From positions 1 to 27,592 of the IMG/VR virus record IMGVR_UViG_3300027763_000194: a DNA stretch of 27,592 bases. One strand, given 5' to 3'. The stretch is from a virus. A program made the position numbers and the translations under genes. A model generated the notes under the pieces. The model saw only the letters and a list, made by a program, of their open reading frames with translations. It was not told the DNA's origin and ran no database searches. Positions 15,745 to 22,490 of the stretch are shown here, one piece after another (position 1 is the stretch's first letter; each line of letters begins with the position of its first letter).

Positions 15745-16575
15745 TTACTTGACTCGTCCTTGGGCATAAGCACTCATGATTTCATCTTGAAGTGCCATAT
15801 AGCGGTCAGGGTCTGTCATTCTCAGTTTAATAAGGTCTGCTCTTCGATATACTTTTCTGCTGGTTTCACCAGAGCCACCAACATCGACTGTAGCTGCCTT
15901 CATTGCTTGTGCTTGAGCTTTGTTTTCAACTGCTGCTGTTTGAGTATTTTGATTCTGTTGTTTGACTTGTCTAAGTTCCTTGTAGGTACTCAACAATTCA
16001 TCAGCAGATTCAAAATCGTATTCAGCGTCAGCTTTAGCAAACAGGTTTAAACGAATTGCAGAAGATTTAACCCAATCTTGGAATCCAGCGTCTGATGCGA
16101 CGGTGGCAAAATCAGGATGTTTAGATGACAATTGTTGTGCCGTCTTCATCTTCTTCATTTCTAAAGCTGCTTGTCTAGCTTCAAGTACTGCAGGATGCTT
16201 CTCTACTTGTCTGTTGACCGCACTTGCTGGGTCGGCAAAAAAGTCGTCTTCAAGCGATTCTTCAATCGGGGCTGCTATTCTCTTGTTGGAATCGAGTTGC
16301 TGTTTTAATAACTGGTCTGCAAGACTTCGTACTTCGTGAACTTCATTTGCTTGTCGTCCAATGAGCTTTTCAGCTTCTTGGTGCATCTTAGCAATATCAA
16401 GAGCAGATTTACCTTTGTACTTCTCTGGTAATTCTTCTATTGGTTCAGCTTTGACACCAGCCTCTTCAGTTTTTCCTGCAGTAGTGCTGTCAGGAACTGG
16501 GGTTGTAATGTCTTGTACTTCGTCTTGTTCGTTACTGTTAAACAGTTCGTTTTGTTCAATGAATTGTGCTGCCAT
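15745..16575 (-). CDS. Capsid scaffolding protein
   Basis: A 276-residue, highly charged helical protein, Glu-rich at the N-terminus and Lys/Gln-rich in the middle, with no cysteine or evident catalytic motif. The C-terminal segment after a Gly/Ser linker (KVYRRADLIKLRMTDPDRYM then ALQDEIMSAYAQGRVK) is typical of podovirus scaffolds, whose basic helix-turn-helix C-terminus contacts the coat protein. It would be lost before or during packaging. It lies directly upstream of the coat gene, as expected. Confidence 0.85.
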   Translation of the reverse strand: MAAQFIEQNELFNSNEQDEVQDITTPVPDSTTAGKTEEAGVKAEPIEELPEKYKGKSALDIAKMHQEAEKLIGRQANEVHEVRSLADQLLKQQLDSNKRIAAPIEESLEDDFFADPASAVNRQVEKHPAVLEARQAALEMKKMKTAQQLSSKHPDFATVASDAGFQDWVKSSAIRLNLFAKADAEYDFESADELLSTYKELRQVKQQNQNTQTAAVENKAQAQAMKAATVDVGGSGETSRKVYRRADLIKLRMTDPDRYMALQDEIMSAYAQGRVK

Positions 16576-16643
16576 TTTTAAAGTCTCCTGTCACCGTATC
16601 AAGTGATTTTAGGATTAATAATCTGAGGCTCTTACGAGGTGTC

Positions 16644-16877
16644 TCAGGAATTTTGTTTCTGCTCTAGTTTCTGTTTTTCAGCTCTATTTCTCGCCCATCT
16701 ATCCGCCGCTGCAGAGAAGTTCCCTGAAAACGGTTCCAAATAAATGGTAGGAGTTGAAATCTGTCGTAAAGCAGTTTTACTGCAAGTCTCACACGATACT
16801 TCTGTCACCTCATAACTAACAAAGTGTTCGTGTAAGTGTCCCTCTTCGCAGAGGAAATCAAATACCCTAAGAGCCAT
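16644..16877 (-). CDS. Zinc-ribbon-like small head-cluster protein
   Basis: A 77-residue protein with RVFDFLCEEGHLHEHFV and VSCETCSKTALRQIS; Cys9, His12 or His14, Cys29 and Cys32 could hold one zinc, in the manner of FmdB-like zinc ribbons. The C-terminal half (LEPFSGNFSAAADRWARNRA) is helical and basic. It overlaps the upstream 83-residue gene by 11 bases and precedes the scaffold. This small protein recurs between portal and scaffold in related phages; its function is not known to me. Confidence 0.68.
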   Translation of the reverse strand: MALRVFDFLCEEGHLHEHFVSYEVTEVSCETCSKTALRQISTPTIYLEPFSGNFSAAADRWARNRAEKQKLEQKQNS

Positions 16878-17118
16878 TTGCTGAGTCTCCCGACATGAGC
16901 TGCTCGTAGGTCTGTGATGAACTGTCTTTAAGGCTTAATAGCCACTGAAGAACGTCTAACTGCCCTTTCTTCATAAACAAATCATTTTCATTCTGTATTG
17001 CTGCTACTTTGTTGATACCATCGAAGAAGCCTTGAGCATCTTCAAGCAGGTCTTTCCAACCTTGGGTAGCCATCATCGAGAATCTTGCCTCGTAATAGGC
17101 TTGTAGTTTTTCGTCCAT
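16867..17118 (-). CDS. Conserved small head-cluster protein
   Basis: An 83-residue helical protein beginning MDEKLQAYYEARFSMMATQG followed by WKDLLEDAQGFFDGIN and FMKKGQLDVLQWLLSLKD. I recall similar proteins (MDE.LQAYYEARF.MM...GWKDL) between portal and scaffold in several aquatic podoviruses, with no known activity. It is the first gene behind the promoter at 17171-17199, and AAAGGA lies upstream of its ATG. Confidence 0.72.
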   Translation of the reverse strand: MDEKLQAYYEARFSMMATQGWKDLLEDAQGFFDGINKVAAIQNENDLFMKKGQLDVLQWLLSLKDSSSQTYEQLMSGDSANGS

Positions 17119-17138
17119 TCTTTGTCCTTTTGGAGAAT

Positions 17139-17158
17139 GTAAGTGAGTGCTTACTTAC
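17139..17158 (-). promoter_or_regulatory. Operator-like inverted repeat, site A
   Basis: GTAAGTGAG-TG-CTTACTTAC is a nearly perfect 9-bp inverted repeat with a 2-bp spacer. It lies at about +6 to +25 of the transcript predicted from the promoter at 17171-17199, a normal position for a repressor. Its core AGTGAGTGCTTACTTAC matches 16 of 17 bases of site C (22074-22090) and 14 of 17 of site B (22017-22033). Confidence 0.65.
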
Positions 17159-17170
17159 TTATATAGCCGT

Positions 17171-17199
17171 ATTTTACCACAGTTTTATTAAAAAGTCAA
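17171..17199 (-). promoter_or_regulatory. Sigma70 promoter for scaffold/coat operon
   Basis: On the minus strand TTGACT (17199-17194) is followed after exactly 17 bases by TAAAAT (17176-17171). It lies between the portal stop and the small head gene at 17118 and would drive the small head genes, scaffold and coat protein, adding to transcription from the terminase promoter. Confidence 0.82.
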
Positions 17200-17208
17200 T
17201 AGATTTCT

Positions 17209-19209
17209 TTACATTCTTGCGTTTTTTTGCATCTGTAATTCAACAATCTTGCCTTTGTTTTCAATATCTTTCTCTTTGAGCATCAAATCAGCAATCTTTG
17301 CACGTTGTTCAAACTGCATCTGTGCGTTATCGCCTTCAATATTGGTAGAAAGTGAACTAATAACCTTCGCTTTTAGCTCTTCAGGCAGTAATTGTGTCTC
17401 AACTACAGTCTTTTGTGCCTCTGCTTGGTCTCTTTGCGCTCTAGCTTGCAGCGATTGAGTTGTTGCTTGAGCCTGTTCCATCTGCATTTGCTCTGCCATC
17501 TGCTGTTTCTGCTGTGCTTGTGGGTCAGGTTGGCTCATTTGAGTCAATGCAGCTTCCATTTCAGCACGATTAGACAGACTAGAGTTAGCGATAATGCCTT
17601 TGAGGATAATTGGCAACACAGGAGTGTTAGGTCCGAGTGTCTGTAACAAGCCAATAAGCTGTTGTTGTTCGTATTCACGAGCCATAATACCCAAAGTAGC
17701 GGTAGGAATGAACTTCATGTCTACAGAAGGATAACGCTCAGGGTCAAACTGCATATAACGGAAAGCAACCTTCTTAATCAACGGAACCATGAAGTCTTCT
17801 TGGAAGTTTGTCAGGGTACGCTTGTACTTCTTGATAATTCCAGACACAGCCATTGACATACCAGCACCAGTAGAATCACGAGAAGCCTGTGATACCATGC
17901 CTTGGCTATCTAAAGTACCAGTTGCCATCAACAACATACGCTCAAACTCACGAGCAGTAGCTGCAGACTCAGGGCTTGTGCTACCAAACTTGAATGGCAT
18001 CATAATCTCTGCAGGATTACCATTGGTGAGGATAGCTTTACCGGGTTTAACTTCAAACTTAGCACCACGAGGTAAGCGAGTAGCATCCATCGCAATCATT
18101 GGTGCAGTCGTGAGAGCTAAACTGTCTAAATGACTACGAAGCTGTGCATCAAGAGCCTTTTGCATATTGTAGGCTTTTTCTACTGTACCACGACCCCAAA
18201 AGCGATTAGGAACTGTATCATCCTGATAAGCAACTACAGGACGGTCTTTCATCATGTAGGGGTTCTTCTCAGCCTTGAGAAGTAATCCATCATTAGCAAT
18301 GACCACAATAGCCTCTACGAGGTCGCTGTAGTTGTCTGCGACTGAATCATCAGGGAACAGGTCAATTACCTCTTCTCCGTTGTTCTCAAGGTCTTCTAGG
18401 TACTCTCTAGGGACTAATCCGTAGTAAGTAAGGAGTTTAACCTTGTCATCTTGGAACTGAATTACTTCTTGAGTTACTTCTAAGTCGTCATCGTTACCAG
18501 TAGGTCCGATGTCTACCTTACGATAGATACCCTTTTCCATCCCTTCCACGATTTTGTGGATAGAGACAAACTTCTCAATGGCACAACCCATCGCATCTTC
18601 AATCGAAGTAGCGTTAGGGTCAATCAAGAAGTTCTTAGGATTAACTGGATTTATTTTAACGCAGAAGTATTGTTTCTCAGTAACGCCATAAGCAGCTTGC
18701 TCTGAACCGGGAATTGCTTGAGTGGAAGGAACATACTCAGTATCAGTCTTGACAATAATTTCGCCAATACCTGTTCCATAAATCTCAGCCATCAATTCAA
18801 CTTGGTCAACAGACTTACGAATCTTGTTAACAGTTAAGTCTTCCATGAGCAAAGCACGAAGAGCTTGGACATCCATTGGATTGCCGTTGTAATCCTTAAG
18901 GTCATCTTTGATGTCGAAGAATTCTCCGTTACCAAAGATAGCTTCCATGATTTCAGCGTGGCGAGTTTCTACCGCTTGCTGAGTGGCTGGACTGATTAGG
19001 CGACTACGCTCTGACTCTCTTGTCTTATCTTCAGAAGCCCATTCACCTCTAAAGATTCTTTCGTATTCTTTCCAGTCTTCTAGGAAGTTCTGGTCACGAC
19101 TGTCTCTCCAGCGGTCACAGTGTGCAACAACAAAAGCTGCTAGTTCTTTATCAGATGAAGAGGGTTCATCCCACATAGTGCCTTCGTTCATGTCCATATT
19201 CTCAGCCAT
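17209..19209 (-). CDS. Portal protein
   Basis: A 666-residue protein with RWRDSRDQNFLEDWKEYERI then FRGEW near the N-terminus, RSRLISPATQQAVETRHAEI and later RFWGRGTVEKAYNMQKALDA. These match the podovirus portal type related to the P22 portal. The C-terminal part (about 560-640) is Gln/Ala-rich coiled coil, like the barrel/tail of large portals. The portal forms the dodecameric DNA entry ring and binds the terminase. It follows the terminase and one unknown gene, and precedes scaffold and coat genes. Length is normal for this type. Confidence 0.88.
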   Translation of the reverse strand: MAENMDMNEGTMWDEPSSSDKELAAFVVAHCDRWRDSRDQNFLEDWKEYERIFRGEWASEDKTRESERSRLISPATQQAVETRHAEIMEAIFGNGEFFDIKDDLKDYNGNPMDVQALRALLMEDLTVNKIRKSVDQVELMAEIYGTGIGEIIVKTDTEYVPSTQAIPGSEQAAYGVTEKQYFCVKINPVNPKNFLIDPNATSIEDAMGCAIEKFVSIHKIVEGMEKGIYRKVDIGPTGNDDDLEVTQEVIQFQDDKVKLLTYYGLVPREYLEDLENNGEEVIDLFPDDSVADNYSDLVEAIVVIANDGLLLKAEKNPYMMKDRPVVAYQDDTVPNRFWGRGTVEKAYNMQKALDAQLRSHLDSLALTTAPMIAMDATRLPRGAKFEVKPGKAILTNGNPAEIMMPFKFGSTSPESAATAREFERMLLMATGTLDSQGMVSQASRDSTGAGMSMAVSGIIKKYKRTLTNFQEDFMVPLIKKVAFRYMQFDPERYPSVDMKFIPTATLGIMAREYEQQQLIGLLQTLGPNTPVLPIILKGIIANSSLSNRAEMEAALTQMSQPDPQAQQKQQMAEQMQMEQAQATTQSLQARAQRDQAEAQKTVVETQLLPEELKAKVISSLSTNIEGDNAQMQFEQRAKIADLMLKEKDIENKGKIVELQMQKNARM

Positions 19210-19217
19210 TTTATTCC

Positions 19218-19793
19218 TTAAATTGAATTACCGAATGGGTCGGTGTAGAAAGGGGTAGCTAACTCTTCTTTTGCAGGACGAGTTACATAGTTCTTTAATT
19301 CGTCTAAAAGTTTCATTTGCTTCGGGGTGTAGTTAAAAGACTTATCAACTTCTGGACTCCATTGACCTACAACATAACCACGAAGAGCAGAATCGGTAGC
19401 GTTTTTAATTGCGTCTTGTAATGGACGACCTTCAGCAAGCGTCATGTCAAAATCTAAAGCGTGTTCTTGTAATTTTTTAACTTGCTCTGGAGTCCAAGTC
19501 TTGATTAGTTGGTCTCTAATTTTATTAGCTACAGGGTCAATATGTAACAATTCTCCAGCTAAATCACGAGGAGTAAATTCTTTTGGTTTGTAGATTTCAA
19601 TTCCAACTTTATCAATTGGAAGAGTAGAGGGTCGACTAAATTTACCACCACCTAGAGGTCTACCAGTTTCACCAACAGGGTATGTCTCAGCGTATCCTTG
19701 TCCAGTTCCTAACACCACTTGTGGGTTATATTGAGAAACAAAAGGATACTGCTGTTGTGCTTGTTGCAAAAGCTGTTCTATGTAGTTATCCAT
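19218..19793 (-). CDS. Conserved unknown protein between large terminase and portal
   Basis: A 191-residue protein. I place the start at 19793, where ATG shares one base with the terminase stop (TAATG); a longer reading would add 11 unlikely residues. Segments are YIEQLLQQAQQQYPFVSQYN, IEIYKPKEFTPRDLAGELLH, IDPVANKIRDQLIKTWTPEQ and YVVGQW. Proteins with IE.......PRDLAGE.LH..P...K.R....T.T.EQ are found in this place in other phages. The DLAGELLH segment recalls metallopeptidase-like folds, but a HExxH motif is lacking. Function unknown. Confidence 0.65.
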   Translation of the reverse strand: MDNYIEQLLQQAQQQYPFVSQYNPQVVLGTGQGYAETYPVGETGRPLGGGKFSRPSTLPIDKVGIEIYKPKEFTPRDLAGELLHIDPVANKIRDQLIKTWTPEQVKKLQEHALDFDMTLAEGRPLQDAIKNATDSALRGYVVGQWSPEVDKSFNYTPKQMKLLDELKNYVTRPAKEELATPFYTDPFGNSI

Positions 19794-21046
19794 TAGTATC
19801 CGCTTATCACATCTAAAGTTTCCCACTCATCTCCGCCATCATCGACATCGAAAGAAGGTCTTACAAGTTGTTCAATGTACGCTAGGGCATCGACAGTATC
19901 ATCGTGTACGCCTTGCGTTGGAAACATCAACAACTCGTCTACAAATAAATCAAAGTCAGTTTCAGCATTAAGCACAATCCGTCCATGCTCAAAGTTACCT
20001 TGCAGCGCCCAAGTAACCCTATCTACTTTCTTTTTGTTGCCATGTGTCAATTCTTCAATGTGAGCGTAACAGTTCATTCTACGCATCGCATCCATCAAAG
20101 GATTCATAATTGCTTGCTTAGCGATTCCTCGCTCGATACCGACTGCGGTTGGTTGATACTCTTGAATGTTTTTAAGTATTCTTAGTGCCGTATCTTCAGT
20201 AGACCAACGACCACATTCAATCTTATCTACAAACCAAATATTATTATTATCTACTTTTACACACGCTATAGCCGTTTTGTCTAAGCGTTTGTTTGTTTGT
20301 TTCTTACCTAGTTCTTCAAAGCCAGCACAGTCTACTGCGATGTACCATGAACCATCTTTAGGTTCGTCACCAAACTTAATCCACTCTTCTTTAAACAAAT
20401 CAGAACCAGCATTGTTAAAGGAAGACATATACTCTTGATTAAAAGCAAAGGAACTTAGTGTCCTCTTAGCAGCTTCAATCTCTTTAGGGTCAATCGTCTC
20501 GTTATCTGCAGTAGTAAAGTGCCAAGACTTCCAATCCTCATCTTCACCGCTTTGTCCTAACTGGAACCACTCATAAAAGTGATTACGACCAGAAGGGGTA
20601 GAAATAAACATTGCTCTACCTTTTTTATCTGACAACGCTGCACGAAGCACTCGTTCCCAAATCTCTGGTTTAATAAACGCAACCTCGTCCATTACCAAAT
20701 ACGACAAAGACACACCACGCAAAGAGTCTTGGTTGTCAGCACCTCTAATGAGGATTTTTCTGCCGTTAACTAAAGTAATCTCTAAGTTGTTAATGTGAGC
20801 AGATTTGATAATGGGTCTACCTAAGTCCATTAACAAGTCCCACATAATGGTACGAGCTTGTCCTAGTGTTGGTGCAACATACATCACACTAGAACCTTCA
20901 GGACAATTTAAACCTTCAATTAATAAAGTGATTGCAGATAATCTGGATTTACCACAACGACGACCAGCAGCAATAACTTTAAATCGAGTCTTATCCTTAA
21001 ATACTGTTTGTTGCCAATTCAATAGTTTAAAATCAAGTGTTGTCAT
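19793..21046 (-). CDS. Terminase large subunit
   Basis: A 417-residue packaging motor and nuclease. ATPase: GRRCGKS at 28-34 (Walker A), LVMDE ending at Glu121 (Walker B and catalytic acid), STPSG at 149-153 (coupling motif). Nuclease: Asp239 in IAVDCAGF, Glu305 in VGIERG, and Asp382/Asp383/Asp386 in HDDTVDALAY, the RNase H-like metal site. It cuts concatemers and pumps DNA through the portal. ATG at 21046 overlaps the small subunit gene by 14 bases; an upstream TTG would add one residue. It precedes the portal, the normal order. Confidence 0.94.
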   Translation of the reverse strand: MTTLDFKLLNWQQTVFKDKTRFKVIAAGRRCGKSRLSAITLLIEGLNCPEGSSVMYVAPTLGQARTIMWDLLMDLGRPIIKSAHINNLEITLVNGRKILIRGADNQDSLRGVSLSYLVMDEVAFIKPEIWERVLRAALSDKKGRAMFISTPSGRNHFYEWFQLGQSGEDEDWKSWHFTTADNETIDPKEIEAAKRTLSSFAFNQEYMSSFNNAGSDLFKEEWIKFGDEPKDGSWYIAVDCAGFEELGKKQTNKRLDKTAIACVKVDNNNIWFVDKIECGRWSTEDTALRILKNIQEYQPTAVGIERGIAKQAIMNPLMDAMRRMNCYAHIEELTHGNKKKVDRVTWALQGNFEHGRIVLNAETDFDLFVDELLMFPTQGVHDDTVDALAYIEQLVRPSFDVDDGGDEWETLDVISGY

Positions 21047-21494
21047 CAATATCTCTTATAACAACATCTGTTACATCGTTTTCAATTACTTCAGAAGATT
21101 CTATAGTAGGAGAACCTAACGAAGTAATATTAATACTAATCTGCGGAGTACCGCCACCACTCTTAGCCTCGAAGCTAGATAATGGTAATAATCGTTCTCC
21201 ACAGAACTTGAGCATTGCACCTTGCGCTGGATGACCATCCGCCAATGCAGTCTCTATAATCTTTGTAATAACACTATCACCAGCAGTGGCTAATAACCTA
21301 GCTTTAAACTCCGCTATCCTAGCAGCGTCGCCGGGAGGTCTACCCAGTATGCCGGGATTCTTTTTCTTGGCGATAGCCGCCTTTGTGGGACGACCACGCT
21401 TTGGTTTACCATTAACCACTTCACGTCTTTTAATCTTCGGACGCTTTGGTTTTTCAACCACCAACACTTCGTTAGAAGACAAATCATCCGACAT
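21033..21494 (-). CDS. Terminase small subunit (probable)
   Basis: A 153-residue protein. The N-terminal 50 residues are very basic with PKRGRPTKAAIAKKK and GILGRPPGD, suitable for DNA binding; the middle is helical (AEFKARLLATAGDSVITKII, HPAQGAMLKFCGERLLPLS) and the end is acidic (VIRDIDDNT). The ALADGHPAQGAMLKFCGERLLP pattern, directly before and overlapping the large terminase, fits small subunits that recognise the packaging site. AAAGGA lies upstream of the ATG. A promoter and a structured 190-base leader precede the gene. Confidence 0.8.
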   Translation of the reverse strand: MSDDLSSNEVLVVEKPKRPKIKRREVVNGKPKRGRPTKAAIAKKKNPGILGRPPGDAARIAEFKARLLATAGDSVITKIIETALADGHPAQGAMLKFCGERLLPLSSFEAKSGGGTPQISINITSLGSPTIESSEVIENDVTDVVIRDIDDNT

Positions 21495-21518
21495 GAGTCT
21501 TTATCCTTTAAGGAGACA

Positions 21519-21555
21519 TAAAAAAATCAAAGCACCACAAGTACTATAGAGTGCT
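21519..21555 (-). terminator. Possible attenuator in the terminase leader
   Basis: On the minus strand AGCAC (21555-21551) can pair with GTGCT (21535-21531), followed by TTGATTTTTTTA. It lies between the terminase promoter and its ribosome site. The stem is only 5 bp with a 15-base loop, so strong termination is doubtful. Confidence 0.3.
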
Positions 21556-21583
21556 ATCGGAAGATTCGTTGTTCGCTATCGGA
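21553..21583. repeat. Two GCTATCGGA direct repeats
   Basis: The 9-base GCTATCGGA occurs at 21553-21561 and 21575-21583, 22 bases (about two helical turns) apart on the same face, about 60-90 bases upstream of the small terminase start. This spacing suits protein binding, possibly a small-terminase packaging site. Confidence 0.45.
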
Positions 21584-21585
21584 GA

Positions 21586-21613
21586 GGGGAACGCCTGTTG
21601 GCTGTTGTTCCCC
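21586..21613 (-). promoter_or_regulatory. Stable hairpin in the terminase leader
   Basis: GGGGAAC (21586-21592) and GTTCCCC (21607-21613) form a perfect 7-bp stem; inside it GCC (21593-21595) and GGC (21600-21602) stack a further 3 bp with a TGTT loop and a 4-base bulge on one side. It would form in the RNA from the terminase promoter. No T-run follows on the minus strand. Confidence 0.6.
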
Positions 21614-21638
21614 TTGCTACAGGGCGCTATAACTTGTC

Positions 21639-21652
21639 GTCCCGAAGGGGAC
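21639..21652 (-). promoter_or_regulatory. Second hairpin in the terminase leader
   Basis: GTCCC-GAAG-GGGAC is a perfect 5-bp stem with a 4-base loop, about 35 bases after the predicted transcription start. Together with the hairpin at 21586-21613 it makes the leader strongly structured. Confidence 0.5.
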
Positions 21653-21692
21653 TATACAGTATCTTTATTGTGTGCTTTTCACTTGTAAAGCG

Positions 21693-21721
21693 ATTTTAGC
21701 ATACTTTCGTGATTCTGTCAA
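21693..21721 (-). promoter_or_regulatory. Sigma70 promoter of the terminase/virion operon
   Basis: On the minus strand a perfect TTGACA (21721-21716) is followed after 17 bases by TAAAAT (21698-21693). A/T-rich TATAAAATAATGC lies just upstream of the -35, like an UP element. The start would be near 21686, giving a 190-base leader before the small terminase gene. It is the main leftward promoter I can see. Confidence 0.88.
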
Positions 21722-21762
21722 GCATTATTTTATAAACAGTGTTTAAAGTACTTCTAAGGGGG

Positions 21763-21840
21763 TTGTCTAAGACGCCTACGGCAGCGCAGACAGCGGGGCT
21801 ACCTTAACAGTGTTATCCTCCGCAGTCCCTCTTACAGAGG
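21763..21840. other. Array of three hairpins, GC-rich
   Basis: Consecutive stems: TGTCT (21764-21768) with AGACA (21788-21792), enclosing GCC-TAC-GGC; GCGGGG (21793-21798) with CCTCCGC (6 bp including one G-T), enclosing TAAC-AGT-GTTA; and CCTCT-TAC-AGAGG (21828-21840). The segment is GC-richer than its surroundings and encodes no protein. It could be a structured RNA, an origin or a binding site. Confidence 0.4.
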
Positions 21841-21855
21841 TGAGCATTTTCCATT

Positions 21856-21876
21856 ATAAACAATCTTGTCTATTTT
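21856..21876 (+). repeat. Direct repeat copy 1 (ATAAACAAT-NN-TGTCTATTT)
   Basis: ATAAACAATCTTGTCTATTTT matches ATAAACAATACTGTCTATTTA at 22205-22225 in 18 of 21 positions. TTGTCTAT also occurs at 22045-22052. The repeats bracket the operator area and suggest binding sites or a former duplication. Confidence 0.6.
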
Positions 21877-21968
21877 ATCTTTTATTATCAACTATTTAGG
21901 TCTATGTTGACATAAGTCCTATTTTACTCTTTTGTATGCTATAGCGGCTCCAACAACATTAACAACAC

Positions 21969-21996
21969 AACAACACCCCCTCCCCCCTATGTTGTT
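21969..21996. other. Hairpin with a 14-base C-rich loop
   Basis: AACAACA (21969-21975) pairs perfectly with TGTTGTT (21990-21996). The loop is CCCCCTCCCCCCTA, so the minus strand shows a run of GGGGGGAGGGGG. The flanking plus strand from about 21948 to 21990 has no G at all (A/C/T only). This is the most skewed stretch of the window. Confidence 0.55.
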
Positions 21997-22016
21997 TCTA
22001 TACCACACTATAGCGA

Positions 22017-22033
22017 AGTAAGCACTTACTTAC
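22017..22033 (+). promoter_or_regulatory. Operator-like site B
   Basis: AGTAAGCACTTACTTAC; AAGTAAG-CA-CTTACTT (22016-22031) is a perfect 7-bp inverted repeat with a 2-bp spacer. Same motif as sites A (17142-17158) and C (22074-22090). Confidence 0.6.
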
Positions 22034-22049
22034 TTGCTCCTGGGTTGTC

Positions 22050-22055
22050 TATAAT
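22050..22055 (+). promoter_or_regulatory. Consensus -10 element between sites B and C
   Basis: A perfect TATAAT on the plus strand. No good -35 exists at 16-18 bases; the place of a -35 is occupied by site B, so a rightward early promoter here would need an activator or be very weak. Site C would lie at about +12 to +28 of the transcript. Confidence 0.4.
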
Positions 22056-22073
22056 AGGGACAGAGTCAACGAT

Positions 22074-22090
22074 AGTGAGTACTTACTTAC
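22074..22090 (+). promoter_or_regulatory. Operator-like site C
   Basis: AGTGAGTACTTACTTAC, identical to site A in 16 of 17 bases. It starts 57 bases after site B. Both B and C are followed by ATAATNGGGACAG (22051-22063 and 22095-22107), so the area looks like a diverged duplication. Confidence 0.62.
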
Positions 22091-22204
22091 ATCGATAATG
22101 GGGACAGTGTTGTTTCTACGTCACTGTATATCTGTACAGCACCAGGTGAGTGGGACGATGATGCACCATTACAGGGCAACATAGTTAGTGGATACTTACA
22201 CGTC

Positions 22205-22225
22205 ATAAACAATACTGTCTATTTA
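22205..22225 (+). repeat. Direct repeat copy 2 (ATAAACAAT-NN-TGTCTATTT)
   Basis: Second copy of the repeat at 21856-21876. Here it overlaps an inverted repeat ACTGT-ctatttat-ACAGT and a nearby CAGTAT, so the copy can also fold into a small hairpin. Confidence 0.6.
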
Positions 22226-22272
22226 TACAGTGGTATTAATACAACAGTATCCGGATAAAAGCAAGGCAATGC

Positions 22273-22332
22273 CAGGCTAAGATGACAATGTCATAGGAAT
22301 CGATTACAGGGCTTTTAAGACCTTTTAGCCTG
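22273..22332 (+). other. Long inverted repeat enclosing a small hairpin
   Basis: CAGGCTAA (22273-22280) and TTAGCCTG (22325-22332) are perfect 8-bp complements. Between them ATGAC-AAT-GTCAT (22282-22294) forms a 5-bp hairpin. TTTT follows on the plus strand. As RNA this would be a branched structure in the leader of any rightward transcript starting upstream. Confidence 0.45.
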
Positions 22333-22375
22333 TTTTGAGGGCTTAGTATTACCAGCTTGAGAACTCTATTTTGTC

Positions 22376-22387
22376 AGGGTAAACCCT
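22376..22387. promoter_or_regulatory. 12-bp palindrome AGGGTAAACCCT
   Basis: AGGGT-AA-ACCCT is symmetric except for its central two bases. A related imperfect copy, TAGGGTAAACACCTA, lies at 22454-22468, nearer the first early gene. Paired copies of this type often bind a dimeric repressor. Confidence 0.4.
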
Positions 22388-22490
22388 TAGTCTAAAGTAG
22401 GTCTGAATCATTACTAATAGTTATATTCCACGATGTGATAAACCTGCAAAACATAGGGTAAACACCTATTTTGTGATGCTTGCAAATCGC

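Noticed and set aside
17789-18133. 114-codon frame antisense to the portal gene
   Set aside because: Composition is that of an antisense shadow and no start signal is seen; portal coding is well supported.
21907-21940. Perfect TTGACA at 21907 as a rightward promoter
   Set aside because: The nearest -10-like TATGCT is 22 bases away; nothing acceptable lies at 16-18 bases.
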